Shown: positions 21,449-33,340, counted from the stretch's first letter. The stretch: 64,000 nt of DNA from Loripinus fragilis (GCA_964019695.1 OZ026522.1:19471977-19535976), one strand, 5' to 3'. Notes: generated from the sequence alone by a model not told the origin. A program made the numbers and translations.

Positions 21449-21652
21449 CATTGGCGGCAGGGGTTCACTCCCCCACCCCGCCCCCGTTTTTTAAATATCC
21501 TATGAAAATGAAATAATTTGGTCTCAGGGAGACCAAATTATATAATTTTCACGGGATATTTAAGAAAAAATCAGATAAATTCAGCAAAGCGAACCCCCTC
21601 ACCGTTATACATATCCAAAAACCCTTTTCTAGAAATCCTGGATCCGCCCCTG
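21449..21652 (+). mobile_element. MITE with CATTGGCGG/CCGCCCCTG ends, copy 3, perfect 5-bp TSD
   Basis: Same central GGTCTCAGGGAGACC palindrome as copies 1 and 2. CATCA flanks both ends (21444-21448 and 21653-21657). Confidence 0.85.
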
Positions 21653-22244
21653 CATCAGACATGAGTAAACACGAGACTTTGCATATGCACAAAAGCCTCC
21701 TTTAAATACCCAGGCTGACGTATATAGCAAAGGCAGAGGTCTAGATTTTGGTCCGAGTCTTAATCTACATCCCAACTTTGTGTTCCCAAGCAGCGAAGCC
21801 TCTGACGTCTCTGTGGATAAGCACAGATTCGTTTGAAGCAGAGCACGGTGAAAAGAACTGATAACGCGTACACTGTTAAATCTTACATTTGGACTAAGGT
21901 CATCCCGGTAAGATAATTCTTTTCTGTGGACGCAGAGGGTAACTACTTTTTGTGGACTGCGATGACTGATCGGACAAGTTGGAAGCCCAGTCTTATGTGA
22001 GTATTTGCTGGACGCACAATTCATTCTGTTGAACGCTTGCAAACACTGTGCCCTTTCGTGTCACTTGGGCCTCTACGCGAGAAAACCTGTCTTCGTGATT
22101 TCTTAGCCTACATGTTAGCTGAATATTGAAATTTGCATGAATCAAGTTAATATTATAGTTTACAGGGAATGATAACCGTTGAAGGCCACGGATTAGACTG
22201 CGTGGACACACAAGCTGACATGCGCCATTTTGTTCGCCTGCAAC

Positions 22245-22325
22245 GTCAGCCTGGACAAAATGGGACTTGACGCGAGAAAAACCTTTTAGGTCAGGTTTCT
22301 CGCGACAAGTCCCATTTTGTCTAAG
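22245..22325. repeat. Hairpin, about 35-bp arms
   Basis: GACAAAATGGGACTTGACGCGAGAAA is mirrored by TTTCTCGCGACAAGTCCCATTTTGTC with a short loop. Non-coding. Confidence 0.8.
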
Positions 22326-22612
22326 ACAGAAAAAGGAAACACAAAAGTAGCTGCTTCGAACTTGATAAACCATGCTTTCTCAGGGTCGTGCTCGAAAAAA
22401 ACTACCAATTTTCCTTGTTTATCACTATGATAACGACAGATATAATAAGCAATATTTCACGTGAAAAATATGATTTCTGACAAATATCATTTTATCCACT
22501 TATTTCTCCAGTAAATCTGTATCAGATCGGAATGCGATACATCTTCATTGGGTTGAGATAGGTGAATTGTGATAGATGTAGTCGCAAACTGAAATGAGCC
22601 AGCTTGCTTTAC

Positions 22613-22929
22613 AGGAGGGTCTGGATGGGACTGGGGTCTGGTATTCACTATTCATTAACAATTTAGCCCATTATTCATCTCATTAAAATTTTGCGTTATT
22701 CATTAAAATAAGACCAATTATTCATTAAAAGTAAGAAAGGTGGCAAAGAAATCAGATTATTCACTATTCATTATTTTTTTTCTTCAATTCATTAAAAAAT
22801 AGGATTATTCATTAATTTTAGGCCCTCAATATTCACTATTCATAAATTTGTTGGCTCATTATCCATTATTCATCATAACAAAAGGACCATTATTCACTAA
22901 TCATTATACCCCATCTAGACCCTCTTACA
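22613..22929. mobile_element. Element with AGGGTCTRGATGGG ends and an ATTCATT-rich core
   Basis: Left end CAGGAGGGTCTGGATGGG is mirrored at 22911-22929 by CCCCATCTAGACCCTCTTACAG. Between them the sequence is a degenerate run of TTATTCATTAAAA and ATTCACTATTCAT words with no fixed period. Confidence 0.6.
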
Positions 22930-22944
22930 GTACTGTGTTACTAA

Positions 22945-23060
22945 CCGCATTTGCGCGCAGCGAAGGCTCGTGCGAGCCTGCACATCCGTGCAGTCTCGCA
23001 AGAGCCTTTGCTGCTCGCACACACAAAGTAGGAACGACCACGAAGGCTCAGTTCAAAATG
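22945..23060. mobile_element. MITE family G palindrome
   Basis: GCGCAGCGAAGGCTCGTGCGAGCCTGC is mirrored by GCAGTCTCGCAAGAGCCTTTGCTGCTCGC and followed by ACACAAAGTA and GAAGGCTCAGTTCAAAAT, as in the copies at 48.5 and 50.1 kb. Confidence 0.7.
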
Positions 23061-23169
23061 TAAGCATCTAGTCCCACTAGGTAACTGCGCACGCATGTTA
23101 AAAGAATGACTTTCCACACAAGTATGCGATATCAAAATCTTATAAGCTGACCCAAATATAGACTTAAAC

Positions 23170-23454
23170 GTGTGCATATCTACGACAGCTAATCATCAAA
23201 ACTACAGCCGCATGTTAATATCTCTGACAGCTAATCATCAAAACTACAGCCGCATGTTAATATCTCTGACAGCTAATCATCAAAACTACAGCCGCATGTT
23301 AATATCTCTGACAGCTAATCATCAAAACTACAGCCGCATGTTAATACCTCTGACAGCTAATCATCAAAACTACAGCCGCATGTTAATATCTCTGACAGCT
23401 AATCATCAAAACTACAGCCGCATGTTAATATCTCTGACAGCTAATCATCAAAAT
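23170..23454 (+). repeat. 42-bp minisatellite, about 6.8 units
   Basis: Units of ATGTTAATATCTCTGACAGC + TAATCATCAAAACTACAGCCGC repeat with almost no divergence: one T to C change in unit five, and an altered first unit. The length is a multiple of three, so one frame stays open (MLISLTANHQNYSR repeats). There is no sign of a gene around it. High identity implies recent expansion. Confidence 0.97.
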
Positions 23455-24669
23455 CGCAACAAACGAGAGTGTATTACCGATACACGTACAATATAACGGC
23501 AAAAAAGTGACTATTTCTAATCAAAGTAGTATTTTTATAGAACCACATGTTGACTTACCGACATTCTTTTTTCCAGACCATGCTGAGACAATATGATTGA
23601 ATAGCAAACCTCTGTATCCACCTTAAGTTCAAAGAAATGGGTCTTGTAGTATAACAGAGTAGTACATGAGTAGCGGCAGATTTCACTAAATTGTCTAAAT
23701 AGTATCAAAGTGTGGAAAGCAACATTCAAGACCAATTTCGGAGCGACTGATCCAGTCGAACAGTCCACTTTGCAGATTGTCGACTTTGCAGACTGACCTG
23801 GTCCTGGTTTTTCCATGGCTTCGTGCTAAGACAGCAAATTAATTTGCAGGAAAATGCAATGAAAATTAATACAGCTCTAAAGGCTGTTATGTTACGTTAT
23901 AAACCAACATCAAACACATTAAAATTAAAGAAATGATCAATTTATGAAGTACTGTGTAAGCTAATCTCGCTCAAACACTTAAGCATGCTATAAAGTCTGT
24001 CGCGGAATTTCTATCGCACAATTTATGATGTTGATAGACCCATTCAAACATTTTGCAGAGCGCTTGGCAATAAACATGACAGGCAATGAACGACAGAGAT
24101 TTATAAAATAGTTTTCTTGACTGTTTTAATCTTGTTCTAACGGTTAAGACCGATATAGAAAGATATGATATCGCTACATTGGCACAACTTGTGGCAAGAG
24201 ACGAAAATATCGTTTGTGGATATAATTGTTATTGAAGCACCATCGTTTCTGATCCCCCCCCCCCCCATTTTCCTCAGCAGAATAAGGACATGCCTCATGG
24301 CGGCTATGTTTTAATGGGTCTTCGTACGCAACGCAATCCGAGTAACACTTTAACTGTTCAACCATACTAGTCTTAAACATTTCTACTATACGTATATACC
24401 TATGAGGAAATAGAACTATTAGAGCAAAAAATAATTGGGTAAGTCCTTATTGACAGTGTACAGTGGTTTAGCCCTTTTCAGACCAATGGAATTTTCCATA
24501 AAGCTACAAACAAAAAGACAGAATGGTCCATTGTGTTAGCTGCATATGCTGCTTTGAATATAAGCTATATTCAAATAATATGTATCGCTAATGCTTTATA
24601 AAGTTATCATGTTATGTTATATTACGTATATGTATATAGTGGGGGTCACAGGCTATACCCCCCCCCCCC

Positions 24670-24700
<31 letters not shown>

Positions 24701-25935
24701 AACAAACTATTGTATTTCTTTTCCTAAATCTGAAGATTGACTGTGAAGACCCTCATGAAATGTCCAATTAAGCGGTATTTCATCTGGATCTCACCGTTTG
24801 CAAGAGTACCCGTTTAGGCGTCTTCAGTCCACCAAGGGTAATGGATTACATGTAATAATATGATTGCGCATAGAGTATATCACTAAATCCAGCAACAATT
24901 ACTATTATTATTCATTTTTATGACTGCATTATAGTAACAAGACAGATATTAATATAATCGACTGTCTTGCATTCCGGTTTTGAAACTTGACGACTGCAAA
25001 AAGATAAGATTTTTAAGACATTTGCAAAACAAAAAGGAAAATTAATATCTCCTGACAAACTTCACTGACATGCCTTGATAAAAAGCGACGCACGGGTACT
25101 CAAGTATAGGAATGGACAGAATTGATTGCGCCTTAATATTCTGAAAAAGATATCCTGTTGAAATAAAGAAAATCGTACACGATTTTAGAGACCTTAGCTT
25201 TAAGGCCTATATATTAGTTTATGAGAGGCTAAATACGGATAAACTGATATGGAGTATTTCAATATCTAATTGGACTAAAGCGCTCCAAGTGGGGGCTTAC
25301 CGGTGAATGTCAATATTTTATCAGAACATACCTAAATCCTTCAAGGGCCTCTTAATAACCGTTTACAAGGAGTCTCCCTCTGGGAGCAAATTCTTTCCTT
25401 TATAAGAAGTTCCCATTTTGAAAAGTGACGCAAATTCAAGAAAATCGTTCCTTGATCCAGAAGCCTCCATTTGATGTTGGTAACTTTTCAGCGGTTCTGG
25501 CCTAAAACTTTGAAGCACACGCTTGTGAAAAGATGGTTAATGCATTAATGCCGATGTTTCCAAAAGGGAAACATTTACAAACAGCGTAGAACCAGATCAC
25601 GGCCTCTTATCAGTGCCTGCACTTTTGATATTGGATTTATACTCTTTATATCTGGTAATAGTGAAATGGACAGAATAAATTCAAATACGCTTCAGAACCT
25701 TTTTTCATTTTTTACGTATGGGTGTTATAACTACAAGATGATGTCAAGACAACCCCGCCAAAACTGGATGTCAGTTGTTATTTTGGTTTTGTATATTGAG
25801 GAGATAGTCATCTAGGACGACCATGGTGGGTCAAAGGCATGGCAAGGGAAGTGAAATTAACATAAGTTTCTCGCACACTTTTTCTACACGTATCATTAGA
25901 AACCATCAAACTGAGATACGTCTTTTTTTCTTTTT
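23455..25935. other. No gene seen; G/C tracts and small hairpins
   Basis: Contains a 13-base C run (24254-24266) and remnants of a TTAA-type MITE at about 24725-24830 (GACTGTGAAGACCCTCATGAAAT, TTTCATCTGGATCTCACCG). A further remnant (AGGAGTCTCC..GGGAGCAAATTCTTTCCTTTA) near 25370-25440 is shared with 27.24 and 52.33 kb. Nothing coding. Confidence 0.5.
24658..24696 (+). repeat. C12-A27 homopolymer junction
   Basis: Twelve C then 27 A without interruption. It may be an A-rich tail of a decayed retroposon, but no body is recognisable upstream. Confidence 0.9.
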
Positions 25936-25937
25936 TG

Positions 25938-26168
25938 GTTGATGAGGGGAGATAGGATCAAAATAACACTAAAAGCGGCCATCATTGACCCGCCAGCGGA
26001 ACGCCATTTAAATGGCGTTTCGCTGTGACAGCCCAACATTGAATGCTGGCTTGGTAGCTCTGTGAATTTTATGGGATCCGGACCAGTATTGCTAAGAAAC
26101 CCTATATTTTTGGTGATTTTTCAGGAGGGGGGGTCCGGACCACCTGTCTCGCCCTCTGGATCCGCGTA
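25938..26168 (+). mobile_element. MITE, GCGCGGATCC family
   Basis: CATCATTGACCCGCCAGCGGAACGCC / ATTTAAATGGCGTTTCGCTG palindrome, ACATTGAATGCTGGCTTGG, CCGGACCAGTATTGCTAAGAAACCC and the right TIR CTGGATCCGCGTA. Confidence 0.8.
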
Positions 26169-26169
26169 T

Positions 26170-27478
26170 GCGTCTGGTTTAAATGTGTACGCATGTGTTG
26201 TGCCGCACCCAGTTATATAGTTGTACAGAGGACACACAGTGCTACTTTTCGGTCGGTATATTATATGCGTGAGTCTTTGCTGATAGACCAAAATTTCAAA
26301 ATTTTGGCTCATTAAGTCTGATACCCTTTTTCTCCCAGAGGGTGCTGAAATGATGTACGGTTCCGAATGTTTTTCGAGATGGTTGCTTTCTTACATATCT
26401 AACATCACATCAGTCATAACTGATTTATTTTACAAGGGACCTCCACTGAAGCAAAGATATCTTAGTTTAAGAATAAATGATTCTTCAGATATGCGATTCT
26501 ATACCGCATTAATATAAAAAATCTGTCATTAACAGACAATAGGGTGACTAAAGGTCGGGGTATCGTCTTCAACACACACGACAAAATTTGAATATTTTCG
26601 TCTCGGATAAAATTCAGGAATGGGAAAGGTAATTAAAAGTGACACTTGCCATTTTGGGGACCTGTGTCTCATTAAAAGCATTTTAAATGATATTAAACTT
26701 AAAAAATCTGTTATCAGTTAAATTAAGGTGTTGAATATCAATTTAATTACCCTCCCAGCCAGGCAAACGTATAGGTCACATTCCGAAGACAAAACGCACA
26801 CCAGGCCCTCAAAAACTGTACATAATGTTGTCTAATCACTGCTTCAGATATTTAAACCTTAATAACAGTTACTCTTATAAAATTTACCTGTGACTTGTCA
26901 TAACCACACCAGTTATAAAATAATGTCAGACATGTGAAGAATTGGAATCGAATGCAAAATGTAGCAGATTTGGGGGGTATTTTATCAATGTGAAGAATAC
27001 GCATGTATGATACATATAATTTTTACTACATGCGCATTTTTCACAAAATTTGAAATATTGGTATGAAATACGTGACGTATTGGTACCAGTATTTCACGCG
27101 CTGTGAGGAATTGCTTCCGAAGCATGTTCATATAGACATACTTTTAAAAATATGATTTTTGATAAACCAATGGCATTGAAATCTAGGATTTCATCTATCT
27201 TTTCTGTTCACATTCATGGGCGTAGCCCCGTGCGAGAGACTTTGCTCCCAGAGTGGAGATAATTCTTTCCTTTAAGAGAAGTCTCTTTTATGAAAAGGTA
27301 CGCAATTGTTGTTTCATTAGCCTCCCTTTGTTGTGCGTAACTAAATAAGCGTTCTGTCTTCGCCCATGGCACTGAGTTTGTCATCTTTAGGGAGTGCTAT
27401 AGTTAAGAAAATGAGTTATGTCACACTCGCGCCCTACACGGATACAGCTAATTCCTGTACTAGATTGTTTAGTGTAAA
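26170..27478. other. Anonymous sequence, no gene
   Basis: AT-rich, with one loose dyad (27045-27115, TATTGGTA..TACCAGTATTTCA). From 27215, GGGCGTAGCCCCGTGCG and TTCTTTCCTTTAAGAGAAGT belong to the repeat also seen at 52.3 kb. Confidence 0.45.
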
Positions 27479-27479
27479 G

Positions 27480-27965
27480 CTGGGTTCAACTCAACTAAAC
27501 TGGGTTCAATTCAACTGAGCATAGAATTTATCCTGCTCATAAATATTAAAATGCCAACAATTGTTGGCATTTTAATATGAGAAGCCGCCGTGGTGTAGGG
27601 GATAAACCTATGTCTTGTAAACCAGGGGTCGCAGGTTCGATTCCCGGCTTCTCCCAGTCTGTCGGATGAGACTTTAAGCCGTTGTCCCGTCTTCTGAGAC
27701 GCTTTAAAACCAGAACCACTGCCGGTTGAGCCTTCGGGAGTTCCTGGACATAGAACCACAAAAAGCATAAACCCACCCGGCCAGTACTGATACAGCCAAG
27801 GAACACGGCCACAAAAATATTTATTAGCGTAAATATATACGACACATGCCCGAGCTCGAAAGCAAGACAAGTATTATAGTTTTATCAGCAGTTGAAATTT
27901 CATCCTCAGTTGAGTCTCGAAAGAATATATTGGGTTGAGTTGAGCATGAAATTTTATAACCTCGG
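27480..27965. mobile_element. Element with CTCAACTGAGCATG ends, copy 2, hosting a SINE
   Basis: CAACTGAGCATAGAATTT on the left and GGGTTGAGTTGAGCATGAAATTTTATAACC on the right mirror each other. The palindrome AAAATGCCAACAATTGTTGG (continuing CATTTT) at 27549-27574 is shared with 14178-14201. A MetaSINE-like insertion follows the palindrome directly. Confidence 0.6.
27579..27800 (+). mobile_element. MetaSINE-like element with tRNA-Thr-like head
   Basis: Head 27579-27653: GAGAAGC pairs perfectly with GCTTCTC as a 7-bp acceptor stem. CTTGTAAACCAGGGGTCGC contains a TGT (Thr) anticodon and GGTTCGATTCC is a good B box. The anticodon and T stems are imperfect, so it is SINE-derived rather than a working tRNA. 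The following GTCGGATGAGACTTTAAGCC GTTGTCCCGT corresponds to the conserved central domain described for MetaSINEs of molluscs and other animals. The 3' end is approximate. Confidence 0.75.
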
Positions 27966-28109
27966 GGACAGGTTTCTCTCGTCTTGGCGTATCAAGGGTT
28001 GCGATTCGCTATCTTAACTTAGTGTCACAAGGTAGATACGACGAAACCTTCGCTGGAGAAGATGGATTTCTCTTAGAAAATTTTGAAAGTGTCGAATAAA
28101 CCGTACTTG

Positions 28110-28110
<1 letters not shown>

Positions 28111-28165
<55 letters not shown>
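28111..28165 (+). repeat. (TTA)n microsatellite, about 18 units
   Basis: A pure trinucleotide run; the poly-Ile and poly-Asn frames it creates are artefacts. Confidence 0.97.
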
Positions 28166-28167
<2 letters not shown>

Positions 28168-28729
28168 GCTTTGTCTTCGTGTTTCGATTTTCTTGTACTT
28201 TTAATCGATGTCGGATCCGGAAGTGCGTTCCAATCATAAAACCGCATACTAGGATACAGTCATCAATAGTACTTAACCATCTGTTTTACATTAATAAGGG
28301 ACTTTCGGTGCATGGAACACGAGACAAAAATGTTACATAACAAAGTACTCTTTGATGTCTACAACAATACTTGATATTTGATCCTTGTATTTTGTTTGAT
28401 GAAAATCATGATTGAATGTGAGAGAGAAAATGTACGGTTTAGCATTTTTGGCTTCCTGATCCCCACAAATGTTGGTCCATTTAACTGTTACATGCATGTT
28501 GTTTGTTACGTACAATATGTTCGTGCATATTGTACATGTATGTACCGGGCGCTACCACCATGGGCGGCTTCAAATTTCGTAGACTTTCCCAGTGGCTGTT
28601 CATACAAGTATAAGCTTTCACAAAGATTTTGGTCGAACTAGGCATATTTGGGTTATTCTGACCAAGTTACACTTTAAGCAAAGGGCAACGTAGATTTGTG
28701 CAGACATATAGGTTTTACAACTCGAGCTA

Positions 28730-28785
28730 AAAGGCTCCGGAACACTGGTCAGGTGCTCTAACCACCTGACCTTACCAGGATCTGA
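28730..28785 (-). mobile_element. tRNA-like SINE head fragment
   Basis: On the minus strand GGTCAGGTGGTTAGAGCACC then TGACCAGTGTTCCGGAGCC has an A box and anticodon-arm-like region. No B box follows, so it is a fragment. Confidence 0.4.
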
Positions 28786-29229
28786 TTTGGGATCATTTTT
28801 GTCTCACTTTTGGAACTTGACAAACCAAACCTAAGATAGTCTTCACGCTATCTATACAAAAAGAATACTGTCTTATTTCATGAGATGGTATGTAGTTCCC
28901 GGCTATACAGTGATATATTGGATTTATATCTCATATTGCTTAATTTTGTGGTAATAAAATAAGACCATAATGCTTATTACTCTATGCCCATTAGCAGTCG
29001 CAATATTTATCAGTTCTATACATGCTACAAGAAAACGGGTATTATCATTTTATACATGGCAGCAAAGATAGTGTCGGGGTTCGAACCCTTAAGGCAAATT
29101 GAACTATTATTCATACAAATAACTCCTCAAGGTGTGAGAATCATAGACATTTATACATGTGATTCTGTTCACATGACCAAGATGACCGCCTGTAAAACCC
29201 CTTAAAATCGTCTCCAGAACGTGGTATGT

Positions 29230-30590
29230 AGCACTCTATATGCCAGAGGCAGACGGCCGCACTACGCCGACATTATAACTGGTATGTAGCATTTGGATGT
29301 GGGTCGTACCGAGTTTGTTCAAATAAATGCCGATCCTAGGTTGACCTTGACCTACTTTATGCCAGGTCAAACTTTGTTTCCTATTGCATTTCAATGGAAA
29401 TAATATTGAATATTTGAGTTTTCAACTACCGATATAGCCAAAGCTATTATACTAACTAGATTTGGTTAAACTGACGTGAAAATCGCCATAGGTAAGTTCT
29501 TTAGCTCAAGGTTGACATTTGACCTTTCAGCAAAGATCGTTCATATGGGACTGCCATCAACATATTTAAGCACATTTTCTCAGTAGCCACAAGGACAATT
29601 GAACTCAAATATTTTATATGGATCATCCATTAGATAAGACCATGTAATTTGACCTTGTGGTCTAGGCCACATGAAAAAAAATGGCTGTCATAGTCATACA
29701 AAGTAGAAAATCGCAAAAAAATCTTCTTCTACAGAACCAAAAGGTCAACAACCCTGGGTTGTGGTATGTAACATTGTGGGCGCAGATTGGTCCCCCTCAT
29801 CCACGAAGATCTACTACCGTGACACATGGTGACACGCTATTGAAGGGAGACCAGTCTAATTGTGGACGTTGGCTCTACAACATATGGTTGACTTGTAATC
29901 CAATGTTGACCTTGAACTACTTAACGACAAGGTCAAATGTGCTTCTGGATGTAAAAATATAGGAAAGGCCTTAACCAATATAAGCGGAATGGAATTCCCC
30001 ACTCCTATCAATTGGACCAGTCTATTAACAATTTTAGAGGTGTTTGGTGGTGTGTTTTTTTTTTCAAATTTCCGCTGAAGATTCTGTAAGCAAACAGTGA
30101 ATATCCTGATCAGACACCGCAGTATGCGGTGTCTGATCTGGTTCTGCACTGTTTGCATATGTCCCATAAAAATAACGCTAGGCTTATATGGGTTAAAAAG
30201 GTGGGTTTTCAATAACTCTTGAAGCCAAAGTCATATTACTTGATATGTTTGAAGTAACGAGAGAACGGCTATAGGTAACCCACCAAATGGCAAGATAGAC
30301 CTTTGCCCTTTCAGCCAAGTTAGCTCTTTTGGTTTGCAAACACTTTTAGCAGAAACCAGAAGACTTATTAAAGTTGAATTTCACATGGAACATGCTTTGA
30401 AAATAACCAATCTTAAGATGACTATATTGTTTATGCAACATGCTCAAAATGTTGTCCGATATCATGTTACAAAACTATTAAAAATATTTGTCTCCGGAAC
30501 TAATGGGCCAATCTCTTGGTAAGATGTTCCTAGGTTGATCTTGACAGTTTAAAACATCTCAGGTTATATTCTAGTGACACACACGTGTCA
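29230..30590 (+). repeat. Degenerate repeats with TTGACCTTG / AGGTCAAA words
   Basis: GTTGACCTTGACCTACTTTATGCCAGGTCAAA (29339), GGTTGACATTTGACCTTTCAGC (29511), TTTGACCTTGTGGTCTAGGCC (29648), GTTGACCTTGAACTACTTAACGACAAGGTCAAA (29903), AGACCTTTGCCCTTTCAGCC (30297) and GGTTGATCTTGACAG (30533) recur. They are separated by about 140-390 bp of loosely similar text. Interrupted by the TTAA MITE at 29971. Confidence 0.55.
29971..30196 (+). mobile_element. TTAA-flanked MITE (piggyBac-like ends)
   Basis: TTAA at both edges, right end ATATGGGTTAA. Core CAAACAGTGAATATCCTGATCAG then ACACCGCA-GTATGCGGTGT hairpin and GGTTCTGCACTGTTTGC. No transposase. Confidence 0.75.
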
Positions 30591-30599
30591 GGTGAGCGA

Positions 30600-31110
30600 T
30601 TCAGAATCCTATGGTCCTCTGGTTAAGTTTATTATTGTGTTTTTCTCTCTCCGGAAGGCCTCTTTTTTCATGGGGTACCAACTGATTATTCCGCTCGCGT
30701 AAGAACTCATTCACTGTGCAGATTCTAATCTGATACAAATCGGCATCGCTGAAAACGCCATTTCACTGAAATATTACATTTATCACCAATGTCTTGGTCA
30801 GACTGTGCGTTCACTCAGTCCTTCAGGTCTTATGAAGGCATGTAAATATATCGCACCAAGAGGTTACGGCACAGCTTCATAGTGGCTTCATAAATGCATT
30901 TGCGTGTACTAAGCCTAGGCTTCCTACTGGGTTCTGTCTGTTGTACCTTTTATACATACCAATGTTGCGTTTATGCTGAATGAAATTCTGGCTTCAGAGA
31001 CTGGAAAGTGATAAAAACAACAACAACCTTTGTATTACATAATCATTGAATGAGAGATTGTTTCATTCTGTTTCTCTTTATCCTTATGTTTTCTTTCTGA
31101 TAAGACATGT
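30600..31110. other. Anonymous sequence, no gene
   Basis: Nothing recognised on either strand. Confidence 0.4.
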
Positions 31111-31116
31111 GTCCTT

Positions 31117-31347
31117 ATATGAGCCGCGACATGTGATTTCCAACAATGCGGCATTCTGACAAGTGTAGACTCAGACGAGCCTGTGCAGTCACTTTTAAGC
31201 TTAGAAACTTCAAAAAGTAGCTTAACAGTCATAGAATATTCAAGCCGCTAGCAAAGGCTCTGATCAGCCTGCGCGTATGCGCAGGCTGATCTGAGGCTTT
31301 GCTGGTCGCAAATACCACTGTTGCAGATCTCATGCCATGGCTCATAT
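31117..31347 (+). mobile_element. MITE family T (GATTTCCAACAATG TIR), copy 1
   Basis: TIRs ATATGAGCCGCGACATGTGATTTC and GATCTCATGCCATGGCTCATAT. Internal palindromes are AAAGGCTCTGATCAGCCTGCGC / GCGCAGGCTGATCTGAGGCTTT and the GACAAGTGTAGACTCAGACG segment. Three more full copies at 34.7, 56.8 and 63.6 kb and one fragment at 46.6 kb. Confidence 0.85.
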
Positions 31348-31438
31348 AGCTCGTGCACAACAAGAGTATAGTGACGTAGAGTAGTACGACGGACACGTTT
31401 CGGTCATACATTTATTTGAATATGAACCTCTACCCCTA

Positions 31439-31470
31439 TGACGTCATAGATGTCTATCCATATGACGTCA
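31439..31470. promoter_or_regulatory. Two perfect TGACGTCA palindromes, 24 bp apart
   Basis: TATGACGTCAT occurs at 31437-31447 and again at 31461-31471, matching the CREB/ATF consensus. TGTAAACAAACA follows. No transcription unit can be attached to it, so function is speculative. Confidence 0.3.
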
Positions 31471-32189
31471 TTTATGTAAACAAACACATCCCGTAATGCA
31501 TTTTGTGATTGACCCTCATTTTCGTTGACAATCGAAGCCTGCTTTACCCCCAATTAAACATAAGGTAAGCTAAATAATCAACTTGTCACGTGGCAAAAAG
31601 TTGGACAGTGCTATCATCTCTTTTGGTGAAGTATTCACATTTGTTTAAAAAAATCGGGATTACATGTAATATTTCTACCGTTCAATTGCTGAAGTTTTTC
31701 CTACGGAACATTGCAGTCGAACAGAACATAGCAAGAGAAAGGTTCCATCAAGTCTGAAAGCTCACGGTATTTTGTGTAAACCTTTTACTGAAAAGCAGGA
31801 GCGTCCTAACTGCATGTTAATGTTCATGATTCTGAGCATGCCAAACACACGCGTCATAGTTAGAGCACACCAAGGTTCTTATGACAATTTTTCGCAGTCG
31901 ACCTTACTAAAGTGACATGTTTAAATGTCAGAAGATGTCATTTGTAAAGTGATAACAAATAATGGCGGAAGTCAGACATCTGTTTGAGTAACAAATTACA
32001 TAAATTTGTTCTACCGTCTGGTGAATCATCACTAATTGAATAGAATGTAGCCGACACATTACAACATCGGCTAAATCCGCCAAAATGCATCCGGTAAGAC
32101 CTTAAATGTTTACAATCGTAACACTGCTCAACCAAAATGGCTTTGGTTGCTGTCCATTCCGATGTAGTTGTTCCGCTATTCTTATTAAT

Positions 32190-33340
32190 TGCACGACTTT
32201 TGTGTCTGCACTATAATCACTATGTGAGTCTGTCCGCCCGTGGTCAGTTTGTGAAATTGACCCACATGGTATATACTCGTATTGTACTTTCAAAGATAGT
32301 TGAGAATCAATGTAAACAAACACTGGCAAGTTTACCTTGATTTTGGGCGAGCAGGTAGTCTTAGTTTACAGTTATATTGAACCTACCACAGAGTATTGCA
32401 TATGCGCGTAACAGTGAAAAATCATGCTTTACCTATTTATAAGAAAAATAGAATAGCCTCATTACTATGCATCTTTGAAAGTATTTTTTTTTATATTGAT
32501 CAAATTTTGAAGACATAACGCATGTCAACAATATCTAACTACTGGCATGTGTAAAAGCCTTTTTCGATGGACAAGGGTTTGCTGAGCATCATTTCAATCG
32601 GCTGTGGTCAGTTAGTGAAAATGCTCATAACTCTTGAGTAGAATGGTATATTTGGATCAAATTTTTGTATATGTATTTGAACAGCCTCTGGAATGTAAAA
32701 TAATGAGGCTTTCCCGAGCATCATTTTGGCCGGTTGAGTTTTTTTAGTGAAAATGCTCACAACTCTTGAACCGCACCATATATTTAATCAATTTTTGCAT
32801 ACTTATACATATTTGAAATTGGCGGGAAAAATGACAAAAAATATATTAGTCACGCCTGGATTCGAACCACTGTGCGTCAGATTGTTGGATTACAAGAAAG
32901 CCTACTAGACCACTCTGCCACCACATATTGTACATATATATACTCTAGATCAATTTACCTATTTTTCCTTTACTTGACGCTTGGGTCTGCACTAAAATCA
33001 CAATGTGAGTGACCATTGGGTCTGTACTATAATCTTGCACGACCCTTGGGTCTGCATTATAACCATTATTTGAGTCAGTCCGTCCGTGGTCAGTTAGTTA
33101 AAATGCTCATAAATCTTGAACCGTATTTGCAAGCAAATGCATGTCAACATTATCTAACAACTGGCATTTGTAACAGCCTTTTTAAATGGACGAGGGTTTG
33201 CTGAGCATCATTTCAGCCGTGAGTGGTCAGTTAGTGAAAATGCTCATAACTCTTCAACTTCTAGGTATATTTGGATCAAATTTTGCATATGAATGTATGT
33301 TAGCATTGCCTAACGACTGGCATGCGTAACAGCCTTAATG
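32190..33340 (+). repeat. Degenerate tandem repeat (GTGGTCAGTTAGTGAAAATGCTCA units)
   Basis: GTGGTCAGTTAGT.AAAATGCTCA..CTCTTGAA is seen near 32606, 33087 and 33227, with a variant at 32730. GCATGTCAACA.TATCTAAC..CTGGCAT is seen near 32519, 33137 and 33298. TTGGGTCTGCA.TATAA words precede each block. Period irregular, about 140-480 bp. Confidence 0.65.
32850..32930 (-). mobile_element. tRNA-like sequence (pseudo-tRNA or SINE head)
   Basis: Minus strand: GTGGCAGAGTGGTCTAGTAG (A box), CTTGTAA loop with a TGT anticodon, and GTGGTTCGAATCCAGGCG (B box). The acceptor and T stems do not pair properly, so this is not called as a functional tRNA. Confidence 0.45.

Noticed and set aside
21629..22373. 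Two overlapping minus-strand frames of more than 120 codons
   Set aside because: They cross family G MITE sequence and a palindrome; no domain recognised.
23170..23454. CRISPR-like array
   Set aside because: Units are contiguous 42-bp tandem repeats with no unique spacers, in eukaryotic DNA.
27579..27653. Functional tRNA-Thr
   Set aside because: The acceptor stem pairs, but the T and anticodon stems are defective and the sequence continues into a SINE body.
28014..28340. Poly-Asn and poly-Ile frames
   Set aside because: Created by the TTA microsatellite.
32850..32930. tRNA gene on the minus strand
   Set aside because: A and B boxes are present, but the acceptor and T stems do not pair.
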